Of a stretch of 64,000 nucleotides of DNA, positions 1-11,625 are shown piece by piece. Location: positions 22,422 to 86,421 of the forward strand of contig JAEUWP010000537.1 of the NCBI GenBank assembly GCA_018524725.1. Reading direction: 5' to 3'. Positions within the stretch are counted from its first letter, which is position 1. Every line of letters begins with the position of its first letter. This stretch comes from Podaxis mareebaensis. Taxonomy: Eukaryota; Basidiomycota; Agaricomycetes; Agaricales; Agaricaceae. The notes below the pieces were generated by a model. The model ran no database searches. It saw nothing but the letters and a program-made list of their open reading frames with translations, and had not been told where the DNA came from. The position numbers and the translations under genes are program-made.

Positions 1-1297
1 GGTGTGAAACCAAACCTGGGTGTTTTAGCAAATGACGAAAGTCAGATGAATTGAATCTCACTCTCGTAGGCTGCCTAGACGTCGGAGACGACGCTTATTG
101 AAGATTTCGTGTCCAAGTTGCATATACCCCTGCTTGCGGTTCTCTCACACCTCACTCTGGGCTCAAGCATCTTGCAGAAGGACTCCATCATCTCATTCCA
201 TCGGAACATGATTGGCATTGGCCCGACGCCAACAGGCTGTGCGAGGTCCATCGTATGTCGCGTATGGCTCTACAGCATTGGTCGCAGCGCAATAATAGAC
301 TGGTCCAGGTCCTGGTTTAATACAGCCTGAACTTTGACTTGATCGTCTGCATCTGTCCTTCAGATGGTTGGTCCGGTGAAATGGCGTTTCTACTGTAACG
401 CCAACAAGGCAAGCTTCAGGCTTTCCTGTTCCACTTCCAACTTCGAGTACCGCTGGGGGGGGGGGGGGGCGGCACTACCACGCGACATTCTTGTTTTTGG
501 AGCTGTCTGGAACCCTGCCAACTGCAATGTATGCAATCGTCTAGCCCATCGCGCCAATGAATTAGCTGTAACGGGCCATGCTGTGCAATAGTCTAAAGGC
601 CCTTCATGGGGGAACTGCTTTAGATGCAGGATATGTATCGCACCTGATGACGAAGGAAGCAGGTGCGAATTCCTTGTGCAGTGTGATGAGTCTCACGGGC
701 ATAACGACGTTCGGACAATCCTGTGTTCGACGTTCGACGCGAACCAGCATGATCCCTGCCTCACGCCAAACCTCTCCACTACAACATCTCACTCACAAAA
801 TTTTCCCATCCACCCATACCCAAGCGAACGACGACATGGTGGGGCAAGGACGGGATGTGCAGTGGGTGACCCGTCTGCGTTCCCCCTTTCGCCTCACAAC
901 CCTGGTTCTTTGGAGGCTCCCTGGCCTCCCAACCGACCATTCCCGCCCATTGATGTTGTCATTCGCCACATATCTATTACTATTACTACTATTATTACTA
1001 TTATATCTTGCCTTGCCCATCATGCCATAAGCACTAGAATGTCCTCTATGAACGTTGAAAATATCTGCTGGCATCGGTCACAGATCACAAGCAGCACTGT
1101 ATGATGATCTCACGGAGGTATGATTGTCTTTCTTCGAGTTGACAAGGAATGCCTGAGCACAATGGTGTCTGACATTTGCGTGGTGGGTTTCAGTGACAAA
1201 CAGGGAGGTTTGAAGACATCGCAAGTTCCATATTGTGCAATGTACTAAGTTAGCTATAATGTTCTGCAAACTGAATACAATCACCGTTCGTGTTCCA
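1..1297. other. No recognisable gene
   Basis: Only short overlapping open frames with no family resemblance are present. A run of about 14 G residues lies near 455-469. Nothing supports a gene, although an intron-rich or decayed one cannot be excluded. Confidence 0.5.
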
Positions 1298-3487
1298 TCA
1301 CTCTTCCCGAGAACTGTAGCGTTTCCCAAACGGACCTTCCTCCATAGCTTTTATTTCCATATACAAAAACCATATACAAAAAACCATATAAGGTTTCACC
1401 CCATATCCTGGTGATTTGAGTACTCACGCAGTGCGACGTGCTTCGAGTGGAAGCAGCACAATGCGAGGTTGCCTATGGTGATTATCGGTGTCTAGTGATG
1501 GAGGTTGATAGGCTCGTACACGGACTTACCCATCATATTCCATACAGAATCCGTCCAGATGCCATTTAGCTCACCTTCCGAATTCAATCCCCATATCCAT
1601 TTCACCCTCCTGGCTACATCATCACCACAGACGCTACGAATCGCCTCTCAAGTGTCTCCCAGGCTCTTGATCTTCCTATCAATAACGAGCTGGGATGCGC
1701 CGGTGTCTGCCAGCACAGATTTAGCCATCAGCGACCAGTCTTTCAAGCAGGTAGAGCACATACCGAAGTAATATCTGCCAGCTTTACTCCACACCAACAA
1801 ACCAGATCCGGTTCCCTTAATACCGTCCCGCCAACTTGAACCCAACACTACGCAGTCCATCGAGAAGATTTCTACAAAAAGGCGAATAAACGAATGACCT
1901 GAGAAGACGAGAGAGGAACGAGCATACTTGTCGAGCTCGGTGATTTCCTTGGTTTTGCGCTGATAACACCCAACAGCCATGAAGTGTGGGAATGATGCAT
2001 TAAGTCTACCTGCGACTTCTGTGGGTGGAGCATCCTTGGAATAGAGGCCTGGGATGATATGTCGTCCTTCAGTCTGAACTATGAAATAAGAGGTCAACGG
2101 TCACCCTTGAAAAGGACGTCCCAGCCGTTCTTGCAGGACACGATATATGTTGGTCCATGCTGCACCATTGTAACATCTACGAGCAGTTTATCTTGGGTTC
2201 AATATGAGAAAAAGACCACACACCGATGCCATGGTTGTAGTAATCAACAGCGATGTCATGGGCTAACACGTATAGGTCGGAAGGAATGGTGCATTGGGCT
2301 TCATGGCACACCAGAAGCGCAAGCACCAACAATTACTACCTTCTTGCCAGCGTGATCTAATGCACGTTTATGCTCCGTGGAGTGGAGATCCCGCCCCTTT
2401 GAATTTGTCCTGTCACGGATATAATCAGCGACTCCGTGGTATTCGCCGAGTTGAAGGAAACAGGCCATGAACAAGTCCAGGATAGTGGTGTGATCTGACA
2501 ACACCTCCACCAATACCAGTCGCAAATACTAAGCGGTTCATGACGAAGTCGCGTTCTGTTCCATTGCCGTGTTTGACCTTTATGTGCCATCTGTTATTCT
2601 CGACTTGGGATGTAGATAGGATATTGGAAGACATCCAAACAGCAAGCTCGATGGCCTCTGCATAATACTCTAGCCAGTTGGCGAGCTTAGGAGCAGGTGT
2701 ATAGACAGGCCACGTAGACGGCAATCTGCGATGAGTCAGGGTGAGACGTCGAACAATCTTAGAGGGTCGCCTAATACATATGGCATGTATGGCACGTGAT
2801 CGTACCCTGTGGTTATCAATGAAATTAAGACCCCTTTCACTGGTAGACATGCAATCAGAAAGACATAGTACAAACCGGATCACGCAAGCATAGCGCTTCG
2901 TATCGGTTCCTCCAATCGTCTCCAATCCTCAGATTTTTTTCTATGATTAAAGCAGAAACTCCGAGGGCCTTCAAGTGCGCGGCCACCTCGAGCCCGCTCT
3001 GACCTGCACCGATAATCAACACTGCAGGATTTGCAGCCTCGAATTCGGCCGCCTTTTGCCTTTGTTTCTCCCATAACCCATGGCTCGGCATTGGATTCCT
3101 CAAAGCGCCAATCTTCTCTGGAAAACCCTTGAGATCCTCCAGATTGGTAAACACGACATGTGCTTTTCCAATCGCCCGTCTGGGTTGGTACGAGATGAAT
3201 GATACCGAACCCAATACCAATGTCCATCTCCGGGGCAAGGTTGTTGAAGACCCAAACGTTTTGCATCCTGATAATTGGGAGCTGATCCTTGAGGAATTGA
3301 GCAATCTTGTCTCGTCCATGAGAGGTGCGGAAATCCCATGTTAGAGAGAGCATATCGCGCCAAAAGGAGTTGGGCAGGAGAAGTGTGGAGATGACTTGTG
3401 GTTCCTGGGACTCTACGGCGCCTGAGAAGGCAGAGAACCAGTCCTGAGCCACTCACCGGGCGTCAAGGTCGGATGGAACGACGGCAT
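1298..3487 (-). pseudogene. Flavin-containing monooxygenase, decayed
   Basis: Family: basidiomycete FAD/NAD(P)H monooxygenases of about 600 residues with an N-terminal NTF2-like region. Seen in order on the minus strand: WRDMLSLTWDFRT (N-terminal region), VFTNLEDLKGFPEKIGALRN, the FAD-binding GAGQSG turn, TWPVYTPAPKLANWLEYYAEA, a second nucleotide-binding segment KKVVIVGACAS, HGIDVTM, GLLVWSKAGRYY, and C-terminal EAIRSVCGDDVARR...NLALCCFHSKHVAL. Short introns separate these blocks (for example 2807-2871). It is broken. An A-run at 3164-3167 has four A where three keep frame. A TGA at 1648-1650 falls where the preserved frame continues as EAIRS. About 30 residues expected before that point (the ATG-like strand of the second Rossmann region) are missing. 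The last exon (KAMEEG...) lacks a clear acceptor AG. Start at 3487 (MPSFHPTLTPGEW) is inferred. Confidence 0.85.
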
Positions 3488-4983
3488 CGAGGATGGAAAG
3501 GAGTTGGTAGACTGATGTCTGGAATCTGGAGGATGCCCGGAGACATTAAAGTGTAGGGTGGTGGAAACAGTAAAGCAGAACACCAAGCCGAGCATTATAT
3601 GATGTCTGAAGTGAGAGCAAACTCCTTTTGTCAGAAGGCAACTTATGATAGCGAGAATGCCGCAGGCGATTTGTCTGTCACATGCGCAGTCATGCTGTCT
3701 CATGCCAGTAATCTAACCCTGAAAAGCGTCTATTTATGCAGGCCGCTTTTGTTCTTGGTTTATCACAAGATGGCATTGACAAGCAACCGACCAAGCGACG
3801 AACCAATAAGAACGGGCTGTCATGCTCATCATATTAGTCGTTGACATAAACCAAGGTGGTTCGGACCTGGCCTTGTTTGCGATTGGTTGTTCGACGATGG
3901 ATTGGTGGGTGATTTAGAATGCACGGGGACGATGTTCCCTCATATCGGCCCCCAAATACCCGGCGTTGTGTCATTCATGAGCATTCATCACGTTCATGGG
4001 GTTCAAATCCTAGAGATCCGAGGATCGCTATATCCAGAATTTCATGGAAATGCGATTCTCAGCCAATCCTGCGAGCCTGACCGACGCTTGTCAAGTACTT
4101 CACAGCACAAACCACGGTCCCGGTAGCATTACTGCACTAGGTCTTCTAACGTCCTTGTTGGTCGCCGTATGTGTTCACCAAGGCCCGCACTGCTCAGCGC
4201 CTTTCATGAATCCAAGCACTAATCAATCAGTATACACACCCTCTCCCAAATGTCTGGAGACACTCCTTCGAATACGTCCCTCGTCTTATATCTTGAAAGT
4301 GATACTGTGGCAGCGGATGCGTCCTGACCCGGCCGGAGCCTGGAGCTTCCTGTCCAAAAAGACACAAAAGGACATGGTTTCTGTTGTTTGGACATTTCTT
4401 TGCAACTAGCGGTGCAATTGGAAGCGGCTCAAGAGCCCTTAGAGTATTTAATAGCTTTAGGGCTTGCGACTTATCATAATAGTCGCCTCCTGAGAGGGGA
4501 GGACTGATTGCATAGCATTTACACCCCAGCGAAGCCGTAATGCTCCATTACGAAGGCTACGAGTCAAGGATGTAGATATGACCCATTTATGTCCCGAAAA
4601 CCCAATGCTCAATCTGCTTGTGGATTGTACATAGGTACCAACAGTGCACCGGTGATCTTTTACCTATTTCGTGTTTCGCTTATGAATCGCTGACTCCTGT
4701 GAGTGGACTCTGTTTGCATATTTCCTATGATCAGACAGCGGTGGACTAGTTTTCCCTTGTTACCTTGGGCTTTTTTTTAGTGCGTCGATTTTCCATGCGT
4801 CCTTTTGTCATATCTAGGAAACGGTGATGGTGATGCTTCAAAACTCGTTTATAGTTCCCCGCTTACGCTTGAGCCCTGGTATTGAAAATGGGTATGGGTA
4901 CGCTGTAAATTTTCAACAGTGATGGTTAGCTTCGGGAAGGGTTCATTACACCCACCCAGACGTGCAATAATGAACGCACAATA
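3488..4983. other. Intergenic, nothing recognised
   Basis: No family-like translation on either strand. The longest open frame (4044-4409, plus) has no recognisable motif. The stretch between the FMO relic and the mannanase 3' end should contain their regulatory and terminator sequences, but no specific site can be defended. Confidence 0.4.
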
Positions 4984-5690
4984 TCAACTGCGAGCCTTCA
5001 AAGCGGCAGCGAGGTGGCAAAGAACGTTGTAGACCGAGTCTATGGGATGCACAGTATATCCGTCATTGTGTGTGATGCCGCTGATTTGTTCATTAGCGGT
5101 TAATCAAAGGGTGCGAGGCCATTGTTTCAACTCACTTCATAAGCGTCGAGCCGGCTTGCCAGTAGAGGGCACCTGCCAGACTCAAAGTCTCAATAGCTGC
5201 GCCCCATCCAGTATAGATGGCATCCTTGTTCGAAGCAATGCCGTATTCCTCAATAATGGCAGGCTCGCCTGCAGAGTCTTGGGAGGTGGTGTAGTCCCGG
5301 ATCCAGGTCAACCCCCCCTTTCGCAGTTCATTCCCAGTCTGCCCCTGGTGCCCAGGGTATGACTAACGCAAAAAATTTCAGATTGGACACGGATGTAACA
5401 AAGATTAGATGAAACCTGGCAGTGGAGGGTCCCGAAGTCGATGGTCTTGATGTTAAGGGTGGTGGCGAAGTTGATGCCCTCCCCACCCCTATCCGATTTA
5501 TCAGAACGACCTTGAGCAGTCAGGCGGAATAGAGCAACCCACTGGTAAGGATAGGTGGAGCCACCAGTTTGATTGTAGAAGCCCTCATTACCAATGGCAA
5601 CTAAGCGGTTGGGATCGATGGGCTTTATGTAGGTAGAGATCTCAGCCACCCAGGTGGCGATGGTGGCAGGCGTGTAAGAGCCAGTTTGAT
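4984..5690 (-). pseudogene. GH5 endo-beta-1,4-mannanase, C-terminal part
   Basis: This is the 3' portion of a secreted GH5 (subfamily 7-like) mannanase that hydrolyses beta-mannan. Seen: TWVAEISTYIKPIDPNRLVA, IGNEGFYN, TLNIKTIDFGTLH, an intron, then TWIRDYTTSQ, PAIIEEYGIASNKDAIYTGW (the second Glu matches the GH5 nucleophile), ETLSLAGALYWQAGS, an intron, and a last exon NDGYTVHPIDSVYN ending ALKARS at the stop 4984-4986. The matching N-terminal part lies at 13680-14395 on the same strand in the correct order, separated by transposon copy A. The middle of the catalytic domain, including the acid/base NEP region, is absent from both pieces. The fragment therefore cannot encode an active enzyme. 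Confidence 0.85.
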
Positions 5691-5708
5691 GAGCGCTCAC
5701 GTGCAGGA
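5686..5708. repeat. 23-nt junction repeat (partner at 6284-6306)
   Basis: TTGATGAGCGCTC followed by A or G and then CGTGCAGGA occurs at 5686-5708 and 6284-6306, with 22 of 23 bases identical. The second copy lies in the 5' coding part of the oxygenase-like gene of element A. The first sits exactly where that gene is broken off and mannanase sequence begins. It probably marks how the deletion that removed the left end of element A was joined. Confidence 0.75.
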
Positions 5709-6356
5709 AATGCGCGCATCTTGACTAGGTCCGAGATCAAGCTGGAGATGTTTTTCCTCGAGCATAATGATGAGTTTGCGGGTATCGCGCCTGTCGTGCA
5801 ACTTGTCATGCAGGAGGAATTTCGCATGGTGCTTCTTGATTGCCGCTGTTTCTGCCATAAAGGCTTTCGGAGGTGGGTAGGGTTTGCTTAATGCTGGTAG
5901 TGTGTAGTCTGGAATAGACTTGAGCATCGCCTCCTTGTCAACAGCCTTCCAGTTGATTCCTGCCATTTCAATGAATTGCTTCTTGGACCAATCGGCATAG
6001 ACTTTTTCTTTGTGTCGGTATGCGAGGGCTGCAGAGATGTTGGGATAACTTCGGGAGCTGTTGTTTACCCATGTTGTAAAATAGAATATGATTGAATGGG
6101 AGTATTTATCGATTGGAAAGTGCTGGGGGATGCAATGCTGCCGAAGATAGTCGAGGAAATGTTCCCGGGTGCGCTGTGTAGTGGCCACGGAAAGGCGGGC
6201 ACAAGCTTCACTGTTGCCTTCCACGGCCCTGAGAATCTCGCCAGTAGCGAACTTAATTCGCTTCAAGCTCATCTTGGGTGGGGTTGATGAGCGCTCGCGT
6301 GCAGGAGTCGGATAGGGAAGGGATTTCCCTGATCTCTTTTTTCCATGGCGGACCAT
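5709..6356 (-). pseudogene. Transposon oxygenase-like gene, N-terminal half only (copy A)
   Basis: Parallel to the gene at 45404-47187. Shared blocks include REHFLDYLRQHCIP, FPIDKYSHSIIFYF, ALAYRHKEKVYADWSKKQF, AGINWKAVDKEAMLKSIPDY, KPYPPPKAFMAET and HDKLHDRRDT. Homology stops at DLGPSQDARI, where the intact copy goes on to HIYDAEDGS, at the junction with the 23-nt repeat and the mannanase fragment. The double-stranded beta-helix half is missing. The N-terminal half is charged and probably helical and resembles no domain I can name. The start at 6356 (MVRHGKKR) aligns with MPRRGKKR of copy B. Confidence 0.85.
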
Positions 6357-7943
6357 GATGAGAGGGATGAGGGATCAATGCGGATAAACAGTGATGGGCG
6401 AGGCGAGGATGTGCGGATAAAGGAGGATCGGTGCGGAATGGCACCAGGGGGCAACTCACGGGAGTGATGTCATTCCTGATTTAGTAGACCACTGCACGCC
6501 AGCGCACCTTGTTCTTCCTCTCCCATCATCTCGCGGCACCGCTGACTTCGCGGCCGCAAAGCTGGGGTGCTGGCCACCAGCGCTCGCAAAACCGCGGCTA
6601 CAGCTCTTAGCATGCCACCATCTGTTCATTGCAGAGGGAGCAGCTTCAACGAGTAGGACACCGCGGCAGTGCTAGCCTGCGTGAAACGCTCCCCTTCTTT
6701 CAACCGCGGCCCAGCGCAACCCGGAAGTCCACCAAGCGCGCCAGTGCGTCACCTTCCGCGCTCGCTCCCCTGCTTCCACTATAACCAAGGCCCCCCGAAC
6801 CTTCTTCGCCCTGGGTCTAAACGCTCCGCCAAAGCCCGCTCGGGAGTCCGCAATGATAGGGTGTCGCGCTTGAGAAAATGGGGCGCGCTGAAGAGTCAGT
6901 TGGTATTAGGTGCGCTGCTTTTTTATTCTGCGAGGTGAAGTGCTTACCAGCAAAGCACCCAGCCTCCCTTTGCTGCTCCACCACACTGCGCACCCCCACC
7001 TCTGCTAACCCGGGCGCCTTGCCTACCTCGTCGCCACCTCCGGTGCGGCAGTGCTGCTTCCGACTTGAAGAGCGATTCTGCCAAGGAGGCTGCTTCCTTC
7101 ACTGCCCGGGTCATCGCCCTCAGCCGCTTCGGCCAGATTGGTGCTTGTTGTGCTTCTGCCCTCGATTGCCACACTGCCCACGCCGCTTGCAAGTTCGCTG
7201 AGACTGAGGAGATTGATCACCGAACTGGCAAGTCGCTCGAAGGCAACGCCAAGTTCGTCATGTCCGGGCAGACCGCACCCAGACCACGCCCAGATCCGCC
7301 GCAACATCCTCAGCGCCGCCAAGTTCGCCGAGTCACCTGCACTCCGTATTCACACCCAGATCCGCCGCAACATCCTCAACGCTGCCAAGTTCGCCGAGTC
7401 CAGACAGATCCCACCCGGATCGCACCCAGACCCGCCGCAACATCCTCAACGCTGCCAAGTTTGCTGAGTCCGGACAGATCGCACCCGGATCGCACCCAGA
7501 TCTGCCGCAACGTCCTCAATGCTGCCAAGTTCGCCAAGTCTGGACAGTCTGTGACCTGGATGAGCCCGTGGCGATCCCCAAAACACAAGCTGACGCTAAT
7601 GGAACGTCCACCCTATACCAAACATTCCAGACTCGCAGGCGCTACCTTTGTAGTCTCCTTCAATCTCTGCAGTGCAGGAAGATTGGCTGGACATTCGAGA
7701 TGTGTATTTACTGACACTAACATCACCCTCCTGTTTGCCTGTGTAGTGTAGATTTAATCTGTCAATGAAATACGTGCCTATATTTTCCAGCTATGCTTAT
7801 GGGCTGCTGAGTGTGTGTAGTATTGATGTATGAATCAAGTGGGGTGAATACTAGTTATTTACTCTGATTGTAAAGTTGTAGCAATTAGTGATATGAAATC
7901 AAGGAAAAGAGTGGAGAGTAGTGCATTCCAATAAGGGGAAAAA
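6357..7943. other. Element A internal spacer, GC-rich
   Basis: This lies between the 5' end of the oxygenase-like gene and the 3' end of the alpha-kinase, the same position that holds GC-rich minisatellites in copy B (43710-45403). The sequence is not evidently alignable with copy B here. Several overlapping frames are open because of composition. None looks like a protein family. Confidence 0.5.
7291..7550. repeat. Minisatellite, four units of 66-70 bp
   Basis: The phrase CAGATCCGCCGCAACATCCT, or a near copy, begins at 7291, 7357, 7427 and 7497. Each is followed by a variant of CAACGCTGCCAAGTTCGCCGAGTC. Spacings are 66, 70 and 70 bp. In one plus-strand frame a unit reads QIRRNILNAAKFAES, but the non-multiple-of-three unit length shifts the frame from unit to unit. 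Confidence 0.85.
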
Positions 7944-10871
7944 CTATATTTCATAGCTGCAAGAAGAGCCAGCATCCTGAACCTGCTCGCCTTGAGCTAA
8001 AGGCTCCAGCTCAAACCATGAGCAGTATTTATTACATGCATGCTCCTGGCAGAAATGCACAAATGCTGTGCCGACATTGCCGAGGCCGAAGGGATCCTCA
8101 CCCAGGTCACTAGTAATGGATTGTCAGATTTCAGTGTTAACGCAGGTACAAAAGGACATACGGGTGGGTCATAACCTGCGGATCAGTGAGTAATGTCTTT
8201 CCACCTGCAGAGTGAAATTCTACACTCAGTGGTGTCGCTTTTGGTAGAGAGGTAGGACTGTGCACACCTTGGAAATCAGAGATGAAGGCTTGGCCCTCAG
8301 TTTTCACGAATTGGACATGCTGGATGAAGCATAAAAATTGTGCTGCACCACATCCTGCCTCACCAGGTTCTTGAAGAGGCTTGGCACTGCCATGGTGAAT
8401 GTACTTCTCAAATGGCAATTTGCTGCCAGAAATAACTTCTTCGAGCAGGTATGTAGCCCTAAATGGCGAGGTGCTTGTTCCTTGCATGCTTCCAGCATCT
8501 TTTGAAGCTGTGGCAATGAAGCTATCGACCATGCAAAAGCGTGGAATAGTAAATGGGGGAGGTGTTGTAGCTTTTCCCAGTTTGCGATTGATGAATGCAT
8601 ATGCAAGTTGCAGGAGCCCAGCAGCCCAGGCTAGTGAGTTTCCTTCAATGCAGGTGTGAGTCATTTCGTCATGAGGATTATAAAACTGAACCCCATTCTT
8701 TGCACCCTTTGACTTCTTCAGCAGCGACTTGTTATTAGGGGGTGGAACAAAGACCCACTTGAGGACCACAGTCTGCGAAGAGCCAGGTGACAAGGGTGAT
8801 TGATGGGTTGTAGGGAGGTTGTGGGATTTCGACAAGGCAACAAGGTCAGCAAGATATGCAACCTTGAATGCCCCACATCCAAGTTCAATCGATCAGTCAT
8901 AGGTGATGATTCCATAAGTGCAGTTGCTGGAGGCCAAAGATACAGCTTTTTCAGACTCTGGTGATATGAGTTCCTGGAATGCGAAGTAGCGAATTGGGTA
9001 GGCCTGGACGTTTTCTGTCCAAGTTCCCTTGACTAGGGTGGCAGATGCAAGTCAACTCAAGCAGCCTCTGCTAACAATAAGTGAACAAATGTTACTGAGG
9101 CTATGGGCACAAGAGGTGTCAACTTGGCCCCCAGATTTTATGCCAGCTTGGATGTCCTGCAGCTTGGGTGTCGCAGGCAAAGGGCTTGCAGATACCTGTG
9201 ATATTCTGTGTAAAGTATCGCCACCAATGCCAGTATCTGAATCACTGGAGAGTTCCAAACTTGCAATCAATCTAGATGGTTTGTGCTTCTTGTGGTTCTG
9301 GGGTGATGGCAGAGGAGATGCAACCTCTACTTGAGGTGAATTGATCTGCAATCGCAAAACTCAGTGTTCAGAAGGTTGGATAGGATAATGGCATCATAAA
9401 GTAGCATACCCTTGCATTCTTGCTGATATTTTGGCTACTTTTCCCATCCATACTTCGCCTGCCTTGTTCATTATGAGATGTCTTGGTTTCAACATAGGCG
9501 TGCTTCAACTGGTGACTTGATGAGAGCTCCTATAGGCAAGTAGTGAGCAATTTCATGAGGAGAGACGTCAATCAATGGCCCACCAGGGTTCTTGGAACTG
9601 TCGGTGTAGCATTGATTGTCGCCAGAGCTTCAGAAACACTTGCTCCAATCTAGTGCACATACCTACTTCAAGAGTGCTCTGAAATCTTGGATATTGTTCC
9701 ATTGGAGAGTGTGAATGTGCAGGTAAAAATCAATAGGTTTTGAAGGAGGAGCAAAGTGAAGTCCTGGGCCATTGCCTGCCACCTTCTTTCACCCTTTCCC
9801 AGTTGGCCCTGCAGTCATGAATCAGTTACCAAAGTAAGGTGTAGCATGGGTATCTTCAGCTGTAACATCCTTCCAGAGCTTTGCTTCCCGTGTGGTCATA
9901 GCATCGAAGTCAAGAGGAAAGCCAGGATAAAGGTCCAACAGTTGAGGGCAAAGAAGGTCCTTAATGATTTTAGATATCTCTAGGCCTGTCACACTAGCTG
10001 AGACACATGTCCCTTCTTTGATAGACTATTATATGATCATTAAGGTGTGTAAATAGTCAGCACAAAAAATAGGCACTCACTGGGATGCAGACTGTTTTCT
10101 TATCCATATAACATGCAACTGCAATAATATCGACCAACTGAAGAGCTTGGGGGAGTGGTGTTGGTCCAGCATTACTCTTATATGCCCGACTTGCCCAGGT
10201 TCTCTTTGCTTCTTCATACTTTGCATGGTTAGCTGTGTATCCATACTGGGGAGATGTAGTTCCATTGAGATGGGTAGGTCGCCCAAAGAAAGATGCATAG
10301 TAACTGGGATTGTGGATATGGGGAGTACTTCCACCAGCTAAAGCTGGAGAAAGGCCTGCTGAGACTGCAGTGACACGTCCACCAGGAGCCATATACCCTA
10401 ATTGAACTTATTAGTTATAATATTTGGAATAGTAAGTTCAGAAGAATTTTTACCTTGTTGTTGTGATGTATTGACAAGTCCCTTGATTGTGTCAACATCA
10501 ACTACATGCTGAGCTCCATCTGACATTGCAATCTGAGGAGACTGGACACTACTCTTGTGCAACATTGGTGAATGTGCTATGTATGGTAGGATAATTAGTT
10601 AAGGAGTATCCAACAGTGAGATCAAAGGTGTACCAGCTTGGTTTGAACTTGCAGTCTTGCGTATCGCAGCAGTAGGTTGGCAACAGTAGTAGTTCCAGCA
10701 ATCAGCACAAACATATTTTCCAGGAAGTGCTGGGTTTACACTTGCAATGTAGCATCAAACTTCACCAGGGAGGATAGACTTGCTGCAAGAGGACCTTTCG
10801 CAAGTCGCTGCATGTGTAGCATAAATATCCTCAGTAAACTGGGTCTCAAGATTACCCTCAGTTGGCAACAT
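7944..10871 (-). CDS. Alpha-kinase (atypical protein kinase), copy A
   Basis: Predicted to phosphorylate Ser/Thr on protein substrates, as do the myosin-heavy-chain-kinase/eEF2-kinase families. N-terminus MLPTEGNLETQFTEDIYAT starts at 10871 and is shared with copy B. A middle region YGYTANHAKYEEAKRTWASR and a Ser-rich linker follow. The C-terminal catalytic part reads FTIPRFCMVDSFIA, LPFEKYIHHGSAKPLQEP, AQFLCFIQHVQFVKTEGQAF, SDFQG, an intron, GGKTLLTDPQVMTH, an intron, then DPFGLGNVGTAF (Gly-rich loop) and EHACNKYCSWFEL (C-x3-C zinc-type motif of alpha-kinases), ending SYEI at 7944. Several short introns are needed. No stop was noticed inside the catalytic exons, but the central exons were not fully assembled. 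It is divergent to the integrase, from which it is separated by about 750 bp. Confidence 0.8.
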
Positions 10872-11625
10872 AATGGCAGCAGTAGGGTATGCATAAAGTA
10901 GTAAAATGTGGGAAGAGTAGAGAGAGTAAAGGTAGATGCAAGACGAAAAGAAGAGATCAAGTAAAACTGGGTTTGACTGACTACTGTTCTGCAAGATATG
11001 CATGGACAATTTATACTGCAGCATCTTCAGGCTTGATCGATTGGCCAAAAAGGTTTGGACTCAAAGAACTGCATGACTGAAGCATGAAACAGGAGAACAA
11101 TTGAGGAATATACTAGGTCAGGGATATATTTTTAATAGAAGATGTTATTCTATGAAAGTTGAGAATGCCAGCAACACAAAAATCAAGGGGAATTGCATAG
11201 GGAGTATGAATAGACACTGTACAGGCAAAATTATAGGTAACAGTAGTGTGGAGAGCAGTGTCAAAGTTGGACAGCCATTGCACTATCTGCTAGTGTCATT
11301 TCATCTACCCTTCACATACAGAAGATTCAATGCTTCAAGGTTCTCGGCTCTTGACTATACTCACATGATATATTTTGCATTTCAACGCACAAGAGTCCTA
11401 TTCAAGATTAATTTCAGCCAGGGGTTAAGGAATGTATCCTGAGTCCCAATTCCCAATAGCAAGTTATGCAACTGTGTCATGTCGCACCACAAGGGGACTT
11501 AGAGGAATTTATGCTGAAGTAGTAAAATACTATATAAGCACTCAACAGCTGGCAATGAAGACACTGACCCAGATTGCCAGATATCTTTCCCCTTCTATTC
11601 TGCCATTTCTAGGCCATTTCTTCCA
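10872..11625. promoter_or_regulatory. Shared divergent promoter region, copy A
   Basis: The 754 bp lie between the start codons of the alpha-kinase (minus) and the integrase (plus). It must hold both promoters, but no clear TATA or operator-like site is defended. Copy B has the corresponding interval at 41967-42810. Confidence 0.5.
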
